Assembly (NCBI GenBank): GCA_964036195.1 | Contig: OZ038458.1 | Coordinates: 10,305,832 to 10,369,831, forward strand | Direction: 5' to 3' | Source of the DNA: Sphaerolaimus hirsutus | Taxonomy: Eukaryota > Nematoda > Chromadorea > Monhysterida > Sphaerolaimidae | Length of the DNA stretch: 64,000 nucleotides | Shown: piece after piece, positions 1-11,905 of the stretch | Numbering within the stretch: position 1 is the stretch's first letter | How the letters are laid out: each line of letters begins with the position of its first letter | Made by a program: the position numbers and the translations under genes | The notes under the pieces: model-generated | The model's database searches: none | What the model was told of the DNA's origin: nothing | Seen by the model: only the letters and a program-made list of their open reading frames with translations

Positions 1-248
1 AAGCAGCTACAGGGGTCCCCTGGGAGTTCCTGTAGAGAAATGCTAGGGCTACATTCTGATACCGGTGGCTCGCCCCAACTTTACTCTGGGATGGAATGAA
101 AATTGCTTTAATTTTTTTAATTTGAAATCCCATTTATATTTACCGGCTCTTTAGGTAAGGTACACCTTACATTGGAGGTAATACAGTACCACTAATTTTT
201 CTAAGACAGACTCCAGTCACATGTCAAAATATCGAGTCGAATGCTTAC

Positions 249-317
249 CGGGGTGCTCAAAGCCAAGCCCAGCGCCGTTGCAAACAGTAGCAAAAATCTC
301 AGTGAGCTCGTGTTCAT
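249..317 (-). CDS. Secreted Gly-rich family, gene C: signal-peptide exon (rest outside window)
   Basis: This is a 69-nt first exon. It encodes 23 residues with a Lys/Arg-poor start, a long hydrophobic core (RFLLLFATALGLAL) and a small-residue end (STP), which is a typical secretory signal peptide. It ends at a GTAAGC donor (243-248) in phase 0. The same exon, with the same length, phase and TATA spacing, begins genes A (7832-7900) and B (18105-18173), so this is a third tandem paralogue. Its remaining exons would lie to the left of the window. The initiator Met is the only one after the TATA box. The mature product is unknown; by analogy with A and B it should be a secreted glycine-rich protein. 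Similarity to B and A continues several hundred bases upstream (for example 1540-1720 versus 18410-18550), interrupted here by transposon insertions. Confidence 0.72.
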
Positions 318-368
318 TTTTGGTGTAATGTAAATTAGATTGTGATTGAAATTTCGCCCACCTCAAAG

Positions 369-377
369 TTTTATATA
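369..377 (-). promoter_or_regulatory. TATA box of gene C, altered by a transposon insertion
   Basis: The minus strand reads TATATAAAACTT about 50 nt upstream of the ATG. Genes A and B have CATATAAAACTT at the same place. The first two bases here are the TA target duplication of the element at 376-838, so the upstream promoter now consists of that element. Confidence 0.65.
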
Positions 378-838
378 CCGTATTTCCTCGAAATACCCCC
401 CCCCTCGAAATACCCCCCCCCCCTCGTTTGACCCCCCCCCCCTCTCGGGACCACTATGAAACAATCACCCCCCCCCTCGAAATACCCCCCCCCCAAATTG
501 AGTGTAAAGAGAACGTACATGACAAATACGGCAGTTTATGTTCTGCGTAGTGCAGAACACACGTTAAAACAATGTCGGAATCACGTTAGAACAGTGTTTA
601 TACCATCTACGTACTAATATTAGTCTACAGAACCTTATAAATGGCAGTTTTTGTTGCATTTTTCGACGTCTGCGTACGTTTCAGACGACAATTTCGTACT
701 TGGTTTTCAAAAATTTTCTTGTGAAATAATAACCCCCCCCCTCGAAATACCCCCCCCCCCTCGTTTAACCCCCCCCCCCCCTCTCGGGACCACTATGAAA
801 CAATCACCCCCCGGGGGGTATTTCGAGGAAATACGGTA
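376..838. mobile_element. TACCGTATT-family MITE inserted at the gene C TATA box
   Basis: The terminal inverted repeats are TACCGTATTTCCTCGAAATA and its complement, followed inward by C tracts on one side and G tracts on the other. The flanks are TA. Beyond the right end the sequence TATGCGCGCGCGCTG resumes, matching TATGTGTGCGCGCTG next to the TATA box in genes A and B. This gives an empty-site comparison that supports a TA target duplication. The interior is nearly identical to the copy at 27945-28296. Confidence 0.8.
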
Positions 839-2222
839 TATGCGCGCGCGCTGTTGGCGGTCACGCACCATGTAAAGTGTCATGTCAATTGTCAAATGTG
901 ATGCAAAGTGTCATACAAAATAAAATATATAAACATTTATCATCGAACTGTTGACACTTTGCACGACATTTGACAAATTTGTATGACATTTTACGCGACA
1001 CTTTGACACTTGACTTTACGCTTGTCACGTCGCGGGACTGCCCCCTGGTTGTCGGTTATCGTACGTACTAATTATTTTGTTTATTTGCGTCATAGAAATG
1101 GAGATAAGATCAAAAATAAAATTTGCAACTCATCTGGTGGATGAAAATGAACGTCTCGCTGTAACTGTGTTAGGTGCAACGCAAGTAAATACAGAAAACT
1201 AGATTCTGTCTTTATGGAACATTTTGCATGCAAACACAGGCCAAGTAGCATTAAAAAATTATTTAAAAGAATAGGTATCCTAAGTATTTACTGTATATTG
1301 GCAGTAGTGATGTAAACTCGCCATGATATTGAAGGCAAAGCTGTGGTAACAATTACCTAGTGGTCTCTTCTCTTGTGAAAATCACATATTTGGCACTGGC
1401 ACATTAACACTTTGGCCAGTCGCACACCCTGTGAAATGTCATGTAAATTGTAGAATGTCACACAAATCTGACAAATGTCATGTAAATGCTTTAACTGTTT
1501 GGTGGAAAGTTTTTTCTCATTTTACTTGGCATTTTACATTTGACAAGGTGGCACATGGTTGGTGGCGGTATTTGATCTAAATACTTTTGTGCAGTCCATG
1601 CACAGAAATTCTTTCGTAAATATACCTAAAGGTAGATAAGATATCGCCGTTTTTACAGCGTGTAAACGGATGTTTGAAGACTCGTAAGCATTTGTAAGGG
1701 ATGTGGATGCTTTAAAATGATATGTTAAAACAAAGCAAAATACAAAATCTCTACAAAACAATGCAAAATACAAAATACAATATTTTAATTATATGCGCAC
1801 CGCAATTTGGCGACTATATAATACCTGCTTTGCCTTTCTCACCTTTGCAATTAATCACACAGCCCCCAACGGCTAGTTGTTTTTCAAAGCTCTAGTTTCG
1901 CATGGATTTGTTGTTAAATTTCAAATGTTTGCAAAATGGCGAACTTCATTTTGTTAAACCTTGTATAAAGCGCCAGGCATCAGCGGCGCCATTCGGAGTG
2001 TAATTCATATTTGTAGAATATAGGAAATGATAAAAATTGTAAAAGTTTTTGACAATGCAATGGAGCTGGAATGAACTAGAAGCTCACAGAACAAAATTTC
2101 ACTCAAGCTTGCAATGCAAACTGTACAGACATGCTTAAAATGGAAAAAAAAAAACATGATTCAAATTGTTATAAAATATAAAAATAATGTTGGGCTGCTG
2201 TTTTCCTGTCTCTGTGATCCAA
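839..2222. other. Gene A to gene C spacer: duplicated upstream DNA plus hairpin relics
   Basis: No supportable gene. About 855-1050 and 1413-1550 hold palindromic relics rich in TGTCAAATG/CATTTGACA, ending near GGGACTGCCCC (the CAGTCCC family, also at 29245). About 1060-1300 and 1540-1720 match DNA upstream of genes A and B, so the duplicated unit reached well upstream of each signal exon. Confidence 0.5.
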
Positions 2223-5200
2223 TCAACCTCTTCTCCCCCCACGTCCATTGTTTCCACTGTTGCTTCTTCCACTGTTGCCATTGGTGCCGAATCTACCATT
2301 GTTGCCCTGACTGCCAAATCTGCCATTGTTGCCAGATTGACCATTACCACGGCTGCCATTGCCTGACATGTTTACTGACATTCAATTGTTCTAAATGCTA
2401 AATACAAATGTTCTGTATTAAATGAAGTTGTATCACACTATCACCCACCAGAAGGGAATGGACTGCCACCTCCAGAACCTCCAAATGGTCCTCCACCACG
2501 CCCTCCACCACTGCTGCCACTCCCTCCAAATGGTCCTGAACCTCCACCACGCCCTCCACCGCTGCTGCCACTTCCTCCAAATGGTCCTGAACCTCCACCA
2601 CGCCCTCCACCGCTGCTGCCACGTCCTCCAAATGGTCCTGAACTTCCACCACGCCCTCCACTGCTGCTGCCACTCCCTCCAAATGGTCCTGAACCTCCAC
2701 CACGCCCTCCACCGCTGCTTCCACTTCCTCCAAATGGTCCTGAACCTCCACCACGCCCTCCACCGCTGCTTCCACTTCCTCCAAATGGTCCTGAACCTCC
2801 ACCACGCCCTCCACCGCTGCTTCCACTTCCTCCAAATGGTCCTGAACCTCCACCACGCCCTCCACCGCTGCTGCCACTTCCTCCAAATGGTCCTGAACCT
2901 CCACTACGCCCTCCACCGCTGCTGCCACTTCCTCCAAATGGTCCTGAACCTCCACCACGCCCTCCACCGCTGCTGCCACTTCCTCCAAATGGTCCTGAAC
3001 CTCCACCACGCCCTCCACCGCTGCTGCCACTTCCTCCAAATGGTCCTGAACCTCCACCACGCCCTCCACCGCTGCTGCCACTTCCTCCAAATGGTCCTGA
3101 ACCTCCACCACGCACTCCACCGCTGCTGCCACTTCCTCCAAATGGTCCTGAACCTCCACCACGCCCTCCACCGCTGCTGCCACTTCCTCCAAATGGTCCT
3201 GAACCTCCACCACGCCCTCCACCGCTGCTGCCACTTCCTCCAAATGGTCCTGAACCTCCACCACGACCTCCACCGCTGCTGCCACTTCCTCCAAATGGTC
3301 TTGAACCTCCACCGCTGCTGCCACTTCCTCCAAATGGTCCTGAACCTCCACCACGCCCTCCACCGCTGCTGCCACTTCCTGCACCACCTCCTCCATTGTT
3401 GCCGTTATTTCCACCACGCCCTCCATTGTTTCCATCACCATTTCCTCCATTACCACCAAAGGGAAAGGGTCCGCCGTCTCCACCTGAATATGAGTCAGAA
3501 TGTGCGTCAATAGCCAGTAATCAATCCTGATCCGGTACAAAATTTATAATTATGAAAATGGTCCCCATGGTAATCTAATGTGCTAGTGAGCCACAAAATA
3601 TATAAAATACACATTATGTCTTGTACGAGAATGGTACAAATCATTGGGATTCTAATGTGATTTGCCATTAACGGTTGATTACAGCTTAACATACAGGGAT
3701 GGGCATTTTCAGTTACCGCTGGAAAAACGCGATAGCTTGAGCTACGGTTGAGCTATCGCAGTGAAATTTTAGCACAATAGAGTAGACTCCATAGGACACC
3801 TATTCTGAAGTTTGCAACCTAAACGGCCACATTTTGGGTGAGTTGTGGAACACACAGTTTTTAGTGTAATTTTGTGACTTGACCCCCGTTATCTCAGGAC
3901 TGTGGGACTATTCGAGAAAAACAAAGAATTTGGTTGTAGCCCCGACCCCAAACCCCAACATTGGACCTGGCATAAAATTGATTTTTGGTTGTAAAATTTA
4001 TTACAAGCAAATGGATAAAGGAATGGCATTGATATGGCAATCAAAAAAGCATTGATGCCGATGTTTTTTGTCCAAAGCTCATAAGTTTACTTTAACTGGG
4101 GAAAACCAAAATCCCAGTGTGCATAATCCAATCAGGCATAATCCAAGCACATTAGATGCAAAATCCGCTCACTTTTTTGTGTTATAAACTGCATAATCCA
4201 AGTGAAAATAAGGCATAATACAAGCAATAATTGGGCATAATCCAAGCACTTTTCGGGTGTTATTTATGTTGGTTTATATGTTAAAATTATACAGGGTGCG
4301 GCAATTAAGACCTGCGCTCTAGATTTAGAATAACTTGTCACTGGGTAATCGGTTAAATGTCAAATTTTAGGTCAACATTGACAATTAAATAGGAACGAAT
4401 CTCTAAAAATATGGCTGCGATAGCTCCACTCGTTCTCAAGTTATACATGGAAACGTGTAATTGTCACTTTTCCACCACCTAGCTTTACGACCAATTAAGC
4501 AAGCGCCCGCCGATTTCCTTATGGGCATAGCGAATTGGTGGCGGGCGTGCACGCATTTAGGCATGCCGCTGCGAAAAGAAAATCAGAAGAAAAAAAAACG
4601 AAAAAAACAATCCTATCTCGATCCCGGTCCCGAGAAGTCTATCCCGTTTGAACGATATCACAAGGTGGTGGAAAAGTGACAACTACGCGTTCGCATGAAT
4701 AACTTGTGAACGAGTGGAGCTATCGCAACCATATTTTCAGGGATCGTTTCCTATTTGATCGTTAATGTTGACCTGAAATTTGACATTAATCCGACCACCC
4801 AGTGACAAGTTATTCGAAATCTAGAGCGCAGGTCTAAATTGCTGCACCCTGTATGTGTGTGTAAATGTGTGTGCTAATTTAATATGGACCGACCATGCAT
4901 CAGTAAAAATTGCAAACCGGCTGGAAAAAATGTTTTTCTACAATGACTGTTCTAATTTCTAATTTTCAGAAAATAGTTTTTGAATTTCAGAAAAACTCAC
5001 CAGTGCAGATGACAGCCTCAAAGCAAACAATTACCAAATTCAGAACTTCATATGTTGCACACCTGTAATGCAATGTGGTCACACAGATAGATCTACATTG
5101 AGTGAGACTTATCCCACTCATTGTGCTTTCAAATTTTACATACATAACATAAAGGCAAGCAACATTGCAAAATATTAAGATACAGAACACATGGTATGAG

Positions 5201-7900
5201 TTAGATGCTTGGATTATGCCTGATTTTTGCTTGGATTATGCCTGAATGGTTTATGCACACTTAGATTGTAATGCAGACTCTTTTAATTGTACTAGGCGTT
5301 TTTGAATTTTGATACAAATTTTTGTAATTACCATATTTGCTTGAATAATCCCCCTGGGGGATTATTATTTCGTCAGACATTTTTGAGGGGGGAACTATTC
5401 GAGGGGGAATATTCAAGGGGGGGATTATTATTTCGTCAAAATTTTCAAGCATGTTTCCATCAACTCATTTCATAAAATATGTGTTATAAACACAATAACG
5501 TGCGATTCTTGTTAAAATTAGGTATAACAAATTCATCAAATCTTTAAAGGGGGGGATTATTCTAGGGGGGAATTAATATTTCCTCACTCGTCTTACAGGG
5601 GGGATTATCCTAGGGTGGGAATTAATATTTCCTCACTCGTCTTACAGGGGGGATTTTTCGAGGGGGGAATTATTCAAGGGGCGGGAACTATTCAAGCAAA
5701 TACGGTATGTGTCATCATTTTACATTGCAATGTAAAATAACAACAATAGAATATTGATATTTATTATTGTCATTTTACATGCAGATACATGCTTCAACCA
5801 AGATATCGACTAAAATGAATATAGGTACCTGCGTTTTGAATTCGTGAATCTTCTCAAAATTAGCTCTTCAAGTGCCTTTTCAGAGTGTGAAATTAAAATA
5901 AAAACTTCTGTTTGCCATCGTCACTGAAGCCGGAGGCACATTAAGTGGTTGGCGGGTGGATTTGGCTTTTTTCAGTGCATGTCAGTGAGAATTTTAAATG
6001 AGTGGTCTAGTCCTTAGACACAGTTGTTAAAATGTATTTACATTTACTCGAAAAATAGGTACATATACACAACTACTGGGTAAATGCATTTACATATACT
6101 TTGTGAAGTACCTTTACGCGTACTTAGACTTGCACAGAAAACGTATTTGAGAAATTGAAAATAGCAATTTGTTGTTGCCAAATTAAGAAAACCTCAAAGA
6201 AAGCATATCATCATCTTATAAAGATACTAAAAAAAATCATTTAAAAACCACATCTATGTCTTAAAAATTGCTCTCACACGTAAAACGTAGTAGCTTTTAC
6301 ATTTTCCATAATAATACCCAATTTTATTTATATATTCTATGAAGAAAAGTATTCACTTTCACATTTTCTGGGGAAAAGTTTTTGATTTTACATTTTCTTG
6401 GAAAAAGTGTTTTGATCACATGTACTCATAAGTATGGGTAAAAAACTATTTTACATTTCTGTACTCATGGGCGAGTAAAAAAAATATTTTACACACACTA
6501 TGAAAAACGTTCAGTAGTATTATAACTCTGGCGTAATAGATCATAATTTCAAACGATCGTAGATTTTTGAGCACTACAAATACAGCGCTTTGCTAACCAT
6601 TACCATCGCGCCGCCGATTTCGATCGCCGAACGGACCTGTAATCGAACATTTGAGCTAATGTACGCTGTGAAGAATAAAGATGACACCAGGCAATCAGCC
6701 AGGCAGATTCCACCAACCGGAATCTACTGCTTCGCCAAATCCGTTTCCACCAGTGAAGGGACCGCCCCCATTCCCTCCGGGGAACGGGCCACCTCCATTT
6801 CCTCCACCCCCGTTCCCTCCGGGGAAAGGACTGCCCCCATTTCCTCCACCCCCGTTCCCTCCGGGGAAAGGACTGCCCCCATTTCCTCCACCCCCGTTTC
6901 CACCGGGGAATGGACCACCCCCATTGCCTCCGGGGAACGGGCTACCCCCGTTGCCGCCCCCGCCGCGGCTGTTCTCCGCACTGCCGCTTTGACCTGTGTT
7001 TGAAGTTAACTTTGGTGGGAAAAGTGATGGAATGGCGCCATGGGCCATTGGCGCTTGTCGCCGATTATCTGTGGCGCCGTTGGCAACCGGCGCACCGTTT
7101 TTAAAATGGAGACATGCCCCCCCGGCAATTGGCGACAGTTTTGTTACCCCCTGGGAAAAAAGTGTTTATACTGACATTTACGCATTAGTACGAGTAAAAA
7201 AAGTATTTAACATGTTCTATACTTTATGGTGAGTAAAAAGAAATGCTTACATTTACACTTTTTTTTAAAGTTCAGTAATTATAACAACTCTGGTAGACAC
7301 CACTTCACGCCTGCAATACATGGCACTATGATAGCTTATCATCAATCAATTCACAAATTGTATACACTTCCATGCGGTCAGGTTATTTAATTTACATTTT
7401 TTGGGTCTGTATTCTTCAGTTCCATTTGATTCAATAGCGCCTTTTACGCATGTTTGATTCGATCGCATATCATTCGACACTGGGAAGGATAATCTATGAG
7501 AACCTATGGGAGGGATGAGAACCTACGAGAAATTCCTACGAGAAATGACGAAACAACACTCTGAACCCCAGGTAAACGGCCAATAACTCTGGCGCCAATT
7601 TAAAAAGCGCCGCGACAGAAATTCGGTGTTTCAAAAATGGTGCGGCAACCATCGTCACGCAAATTAAAAGTTAAACTTCAAAATTAAACCGACTGTTGCC
7701 GCTCTCATCGCTTCCATCATCTCTGCCTCGCCTCTTCCCGCCCTGCGATCACACGGTCAAAATACATACAATTTATCACTGATAAGACAGACTTCAGTCA
7801 CATATCGAAAATCATACAGTTGAATGCTCACCGGGGCGCACAGCGCCAAGCCCAGCGCCGTTGAAAACAGCAGCAAAAATTTCAGTGAGATCGCGTACAT
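2223..7900 (-). CDS. Secreted glycine-rich repeat protein, gene A (five exons)
   Basis: Exons, 5' to 3': 7832-7900, 7694-7742, 6718-6993, 2449-3483, 2223-2362. Exon 1 is a signal peptide (MYAISLKFLLLFSTALGLAL, then CAP). Exon 2 gives a basic then acidic stretch (GKRRGRDDGSDESGN) with a possible dibasic processing site. Exon 3 encodes repeats such as GGNGGSPFPGGNGGG. Exon 4 is about sixteen copies of a 17-residue unit, GGSGSSGGGRGGGSGPF. Exon 5 has repeated NNGRFG motifs and ends GRGGRRG at a TGA. Every junction after exon 2 is phase 1, and each exon fits exactly. About 520 residues in all. Composition suggests an extracellular structural, adhesive or cuticle/silk-like protein, which is inference only. 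Oddities: exon 3 could instead read on to a TGA at 6695-6697, giving a short secreted Gly/Pro protein. The join of exon 3 to exon 4 spans a 3.2-kb intron full of transposons and uses a GTTGGT donor, so it is the least certain step. Confidence 0.68.
2460..3400 (-). repeat. 51-bp coding tandem repeat in gene A exon 4
   Basis: About sixteen head-to-tail copies of a 51-bp (17-codon) unit with few substitutions; one copy is shortened to about 27 bp near 3305. Because the period is a multiple of three, several frames on both strands stay open. The Gly-rich minus frame is the one with matching splice sites. Confidence 0.85.
4115..5262. mobile_element. GCATAATCC-repeat element, split by a nested MITE
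   Basis: The ends are inverted copies of CAGTGTGCATAATCC and (T)TATGCACACT. Both sides carry repeated CATAATCCAAGC motifs. The TC1/mariner-like element at 4291-4853 sits inside. No clear target duplication was found, so the boundaries are approximate. Confidence 0.45.
4291..4853. mobile_element. TC1/mariner-like MITE with very long inverted repeats
   Basis: It begins TACAGGGTGCGGCAATTAAG and ends in the complement (GCTGCACCCTGTA). The arms are near-complementary over roughly 170 bp each. The TA at both ends fits a TA target duplication. The middle (about 4490-4600) holds no recognisable transposase. Confidence 0.75.
5329..5707. mobile_element. TACCGTATT-family MITE, TTTGCTTG subtype
   Basis: Left end TACCATATTTGCTTGAATAA, right end the complement finishing CAAGCAAATACGGTA. 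The interior is G-tract blocks separated by TTATTATTTCGTC-like motifs. Lies in intron 3 of gene A. The copy at 36678-37007 is the same subtype. Confidence 0.75.
7019..7105. mobile_element. GGCGCC-rich hAT-like relic beside gene A exon 3
   Basis: Starts GTGATGGAATGGCGCCATGG, matching the intact element at 34721-34870 that has an 8-bp duplication. The inner edge lies about 25 nt upstream of the exon 3 acceptor. The right end is decayed. Confidence 0.5.
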
Positions 7901-7958
7901 TTTGCGAGATAAATACAATGTTATAAAAATTGTGATTGAAAGTTTGCCCACCTCGAAG

Positions 7959-7967
7959 TTTTATATG
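7959..7967 (-). promoter_or_regulatory. TATA box of gene A
   Basis: The minus strand reads CATATAAAACTTCGAGGTGG about 60 nt upstream of the ATG. The same block precedes the ATG of gene B, and a mutated version precedes gene C. Confidence 0.65.
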
Positions 7968-8246
7968 TGTGCGCGCTGGTTGTTTTGTTTGTCGGTGTGT
8001 GAAATTATCTTGTTTATTTTTGTTGTCGATGTCATCAAAATCGAGTAGCATTAAAATTTTATTTCGAGTCCGGTGAATGAACATAAAGGTCTCGCCGTAA
8101 CCGCGTCAGACGCAAACACAAAAACTCGATTGTGTCCTTGTGGAACATTTTGCGTGAAAACATTAGACCACGTCGTCTTGAATAAAATGATTTAAAATAA
8201 TGAGATACCTATTTACTACTGTATCTTGGCAGTAGTGATGAAAAAG

Positions 8247-9930
8247 CAGAGTTGCGAAAGCGTATTTACGCTTACCCGAAATACCCGGGTAAATGGGTAT
8301 TTATATTTACGCTTACGCTTACGCTTTCATAAAATACCCGTACGCTTTATTACGCTTTCCCGGCCAATTTACCCGGATACTAAAAGCGTAAAAAACTTTT
8401 TATTCGGTCCAGTTTTACGCTTTTGAAAAAGCGTAAAACTACAAAAACGAAAATGAACGACAACGCGTACCAAAAAAAAAGACCGCGTGTGTGCAGTAAA
8501 ACACTGAAAATAGCGGCACATGTACAATTTGTGTCGAAATACAGATGTGTGGTAAAAATTGTATCGCTTTGCAATATCGTGGCTTCAGATTAGGAATTTT
8601 GGCGGTGCAAATGGATTCCGACCAGAGTTGTGCAAATACTGGTATTTTTGGAAAACGTAAACGTAAACGTAAATACCTTTTCCAAATCAAAAGTATAAAT
8701 ACTAAAACGTAAGGTATTTTTAAAATACCAAGGAATACGTAAAAAAAACGTAAACGTAAAAATTTTACACAGTATTTGCCATTGTGCTTTGGAAAATACC
8801 ATTATTTTCACCTTTGGATGGGTAAATCGCTCCATCTGCACCACTTTCTGTTGTAAGTGTGGCCACATCCAACTACGCTGGTGATTCTGGGGGAGTCCCA
8901 GACCCTGTAAAATGCTTTGTAAAATGTCAAATGGCATGCAAAGTGTCTAAAGTCATGCAAAATGCCCTGGAAGGTGGCCAATTTTTGCCATTTTGCTGGG
9001 CATTTTACATAAGTTTTGACATTTGCATGAAATTTTACATTTTACAGGGCATCCTACAGAGTCTGGGATTGGCACCAGAGCTTGCACTCGCCCCTCCAGA
9101 TTCAAAACGTGTCCACTCGCAGTTGTTGCAAGTGGCATCGTCGGAATTCATCACAAAAAAATTTCAAAACGCAATGCTCTACAAACAAACAAAAAGGTTT
9201 CTGTGTTCAGCATTTGAACACATTTTTGAATATGTACTCGAAATTCCATGTGTACGTGCAAGCATGCAGTCACTTTTTACATACACCGCTTTTTTATACA
9301 TAAACATGTTACATTTATGCAAAAACATGAGAATATTGTTGGCTGCAGGTGATGCGAGAACGTGCACGTGAGAATGATCACAAGTTTTTTACGTTTTCCC
9401 TAGTACCCGGGTATTTTGGTCAGGAAAACGTAACAAAACGTAATGGTATTTTTGGAAAACGTAAACGTAAACGTAAGTATAAATACCCGAATAACCGGGT
9501 ATTTCGGGTAAACGTAAATACGTTTTTCCAACTCTGATTCCGACAACGATGTTGTCGCCATCGACAGCACCAACTCCGAGTTACAAGGTGAGGAGGAATT
9601 GAGTGTCGCTGTCCATAAGTTGCCATCTACATCAAAGAGCAGACTACCAAGTGGAAAAAATGTCGCTGAGAGCTTGATTGTGAAAGTATTCACTTTACAA
9701 AAATGAACAGAATCTGTGATGCATTGATCTAAATGTGAAAGCAAGGGTATTTTCCGATGCTCAATAGCAAGAGCGCTCTCTCAAAAAATTTTTACGCTTA
9801 CGCTTTTTTTTACGCTTTCCTAGGTATTTTAAAAATACCTTACGCTTACAGTATCCATACTCAAAATTTGGAAAGTGTATTTACGCTTACGCTTACGCTT
9901 TCCAAAAATACCGGTATTTTAACAACTCTG
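8247..9930. mobile_element. hAT-like element with ACGTAA/TTACGC arrays
   Basis: Ends CAGAGTTGCG and CAACTCTG, flanked by the 8-bp direct repeat TGAAAAAG (8239-8246 and 9931-9938). The outer parts are degenerate TTTACGCTTACGC-type repeats. A second hAT-like element is nested inside (8623-9536). No transposase reading frame survives. Confidence 0.82.
8623..9536. mobile_element. Nested hAT-like element, ACGTAAACGTAA family
   Basis: Ends CAGAGTTGTGCAAAT and TTCCAACTCTG, flanked by the 8-bp direct repeat ATTCCGAC (8615-8622 and 9537-9544). Subterminal GGAAAACGTAAACGTAAACG arrays sit at both ends. The middle carries a CAGTCCC-family palindrome at about 8889-9076. The copy at 10312-11456 contains the same middle in inverted orientation. 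Confidence 0.85.
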
Positions 9931-10311
9931 TGAAAAAGCGCCTGACGTAGTAGGCAAAACAAAAGTGGTCGCGTAACTTCCGGGTTTTTTTCTACTGAAT
10001 GTAAAATACTTATTTTTACTCACCCCAGACGTACATAAACTGTAAAATGAATTTTTAACCCGCACTCATGAGTACATACTTTGTTGCTAGGAAAATGTAA
10101 AATTGAGTACTTTCCCTGGAAAATGTAAACGCGAGTACTTTTCTTCATAGTATATATAAATGTGCTTACTTTTATCATGGAAAATGGAAAAGCTACCTAC
10201 CTAGTACTTTTGTTGAGCCCACGGCTCCTAAATTCCCAAACCCACCCGTGCACCACGAGTGAAGTACCCAGCACCAGCACGTTCCGAACCTCAACAAGTG
10301 AGTGTTTAGTC

Positions 10312-11456
10312 CAGAGTTGGAAAAACGTATTTACGTTTACCCGAAATACCCGGTTATTCGGGTATTTATACTTACGTTCACGTTTACTTTTTCCAAAAAT
10401 ACCATTACGTTTTGTTACGTTTTCCTGACCAAAATACCTGGGTACTAGTGAAAACGTAAAAACACTTGTGATCGTTCACACGTGCACGTTCAAATGAGCC
10501 GCAGCACCTGCCGTTTGTGGAGCCGCGTTTTTAAATTTTTTTGTGATGAATTCCGACGACACCACTTGCAACAACTGTGAGTAGCACACGTTTTGAAACT
10601 GGCAGGGCGAGTGCAAGCTCTGGTGCCAACCCCAGACTCTGTAGGATGCCCTGTAAAATGTAAAATTTCATGCAAATGTCAAAACTCATGTAACATGCCC
10701 ACCAAAATGGCAAAAATTTGCCACCTTCCAGGGCACTTTGCATGCCATTTGACATTTTACAGGGTCTGGGACTTCCCCAGAATTACTAGCGTAGTTGGAT
10801 TTGGCCACACTTACAACAGAAAGTGGTGCAGATGGAGCGATTGACACATTTAAAGGTGTTGTAGTTAGAGTCCACTACATTATATACACTTGCATTCCTA
10901 TGGTTGGATAGGTTTGGGGTGATTGGTCTGAACCGTTAACTTTCATGTTTCAACCAATCTTGAGTAGTGACCACTTGGGTGTTTAGGTCAGTTGATGTTC
11001 ATTAACTCACTTTTCCCTCATCATTCATGTCCCCTTCGGGGGGTGACCATCTATGAATATGAGATGCTAAAACTTTGAGATCCGTGTCGCCGAGCGACGT
11101 TCCACCAAAACGCAACAACACAACATCTCAAACACAAATATCCTCCCGTTGTTGGCTTCGTGGACTTGGCTTTGCCTCTTGCCCAAGGTCCACATGCCAA
11201 TCCAGCTGAAACTCACTGCATGTTTCTCATCTGTGCGCCACAGACTCGGTACGCAGCCAGCCTCGTTTCCTGTGTGCACAACAAAGGTCAAAATAATGGT
11301 ATTTTCCATTTTCCCAAAATTTTATGTTTACGTTTTTTTTACGTATTCCTTGGTATTTTAAAAATACCTTACATTTTAGTATTTATACTTTTTTTGGAAA
11401 AGGTATTTACGTTTACGTTTACGTTTTCCAAAAATACCACTATTTGCACAACTCTG
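10312..11456. mobile_element. hAT-like element, ACGTAAACGTAA family, inverted copy
   Basis: Ends CAGAGTTGG and CACAACTCTG, flanked by the 8-bp direct repeat GTTTAGTC (10304-10311 and 11457-11464). It shares its middle, including the CAGTCCC palindrome (about 10609-10776), with 8623-9536. It also holds a block (about 11140-11280) that recurs, inverted, near 12950-13070. Confidence 0.85.
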
Positions 11457-11686
11457 GTTTAGTCCGGTCTAAAAGTGCTCTTCTCGGCGTGTGAGATGAA
11501 ATGTAAACGTGATTCAACCATACTGGGATGAAGTGAATTCCTTAGTAGCGTTTCGAGTTTCTAAACCACGATCACTTTATGCCAGTAAACGCATTGCGAA
11601 AAACGTGAACTGGAAATAAGCACCCGTGGGCCGTGAACACAAAAGCAAACTGCGGAAGAAAAACCCTACAAGACCTGTGTAGGGTG

Positions 11687-11905
11687 TAGCGATGGAATGG
11701 CGCCATGGCGCTGGCGCCCTTATATGGCGCCAAAGGGCGCCAGCGCCATGGCGCCATTGGCGCTTGGCGCCCTTTTCTGTGGCACCATTATTTTGAATGG
11801 CGCTATGGCGCCCTTAGCGCTTGGCGCCATTTTCGCTGGCGCCAATTTTGCGCCCGGCGCCATTGTTTTGGATGGCGCCGGAAATGGCGCCATGATGCCG
11901 CGATG
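11687..11905. mobile_element. GGCGCC-repeat hAT-like element
   Basis: Begins TAGCGATGGAATGGCGCCAT and is then almost wholly overlapping GGCGCC/GGCGCT/GCGCCA units. The right end is degenerate and no target duplication was found. Same family as 34721-34870. Confidence 0.55.

Noticed and set aside
2460..3400. CRISPR-like regular repeats
   Set aside because: Head-to-tail coding repeats with no unique spacers, in a eukaryotic intron-exon gene.
2422..3513. Plus-strand 363-codon frame and the Val/Glu-rich minus frame across the 51-bp repeat
   Set aside because: The 51-bp period keeps wrong frames open. Only the Gly-rich minus frame agrees with acceptor, donor and phase.
4987..5190. Signal-peptide-like minus frame with a GTGAGT donor
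   Set aside because: No TATA block, no similarity to the family's signal exon, and it lies in a repeat-rich intron.
8834..8880. Possible zinc-finger remnant (CCKCGH) of a hAT transposase
   Set aside because: Too short and without flanking conserved residues; could be chance.
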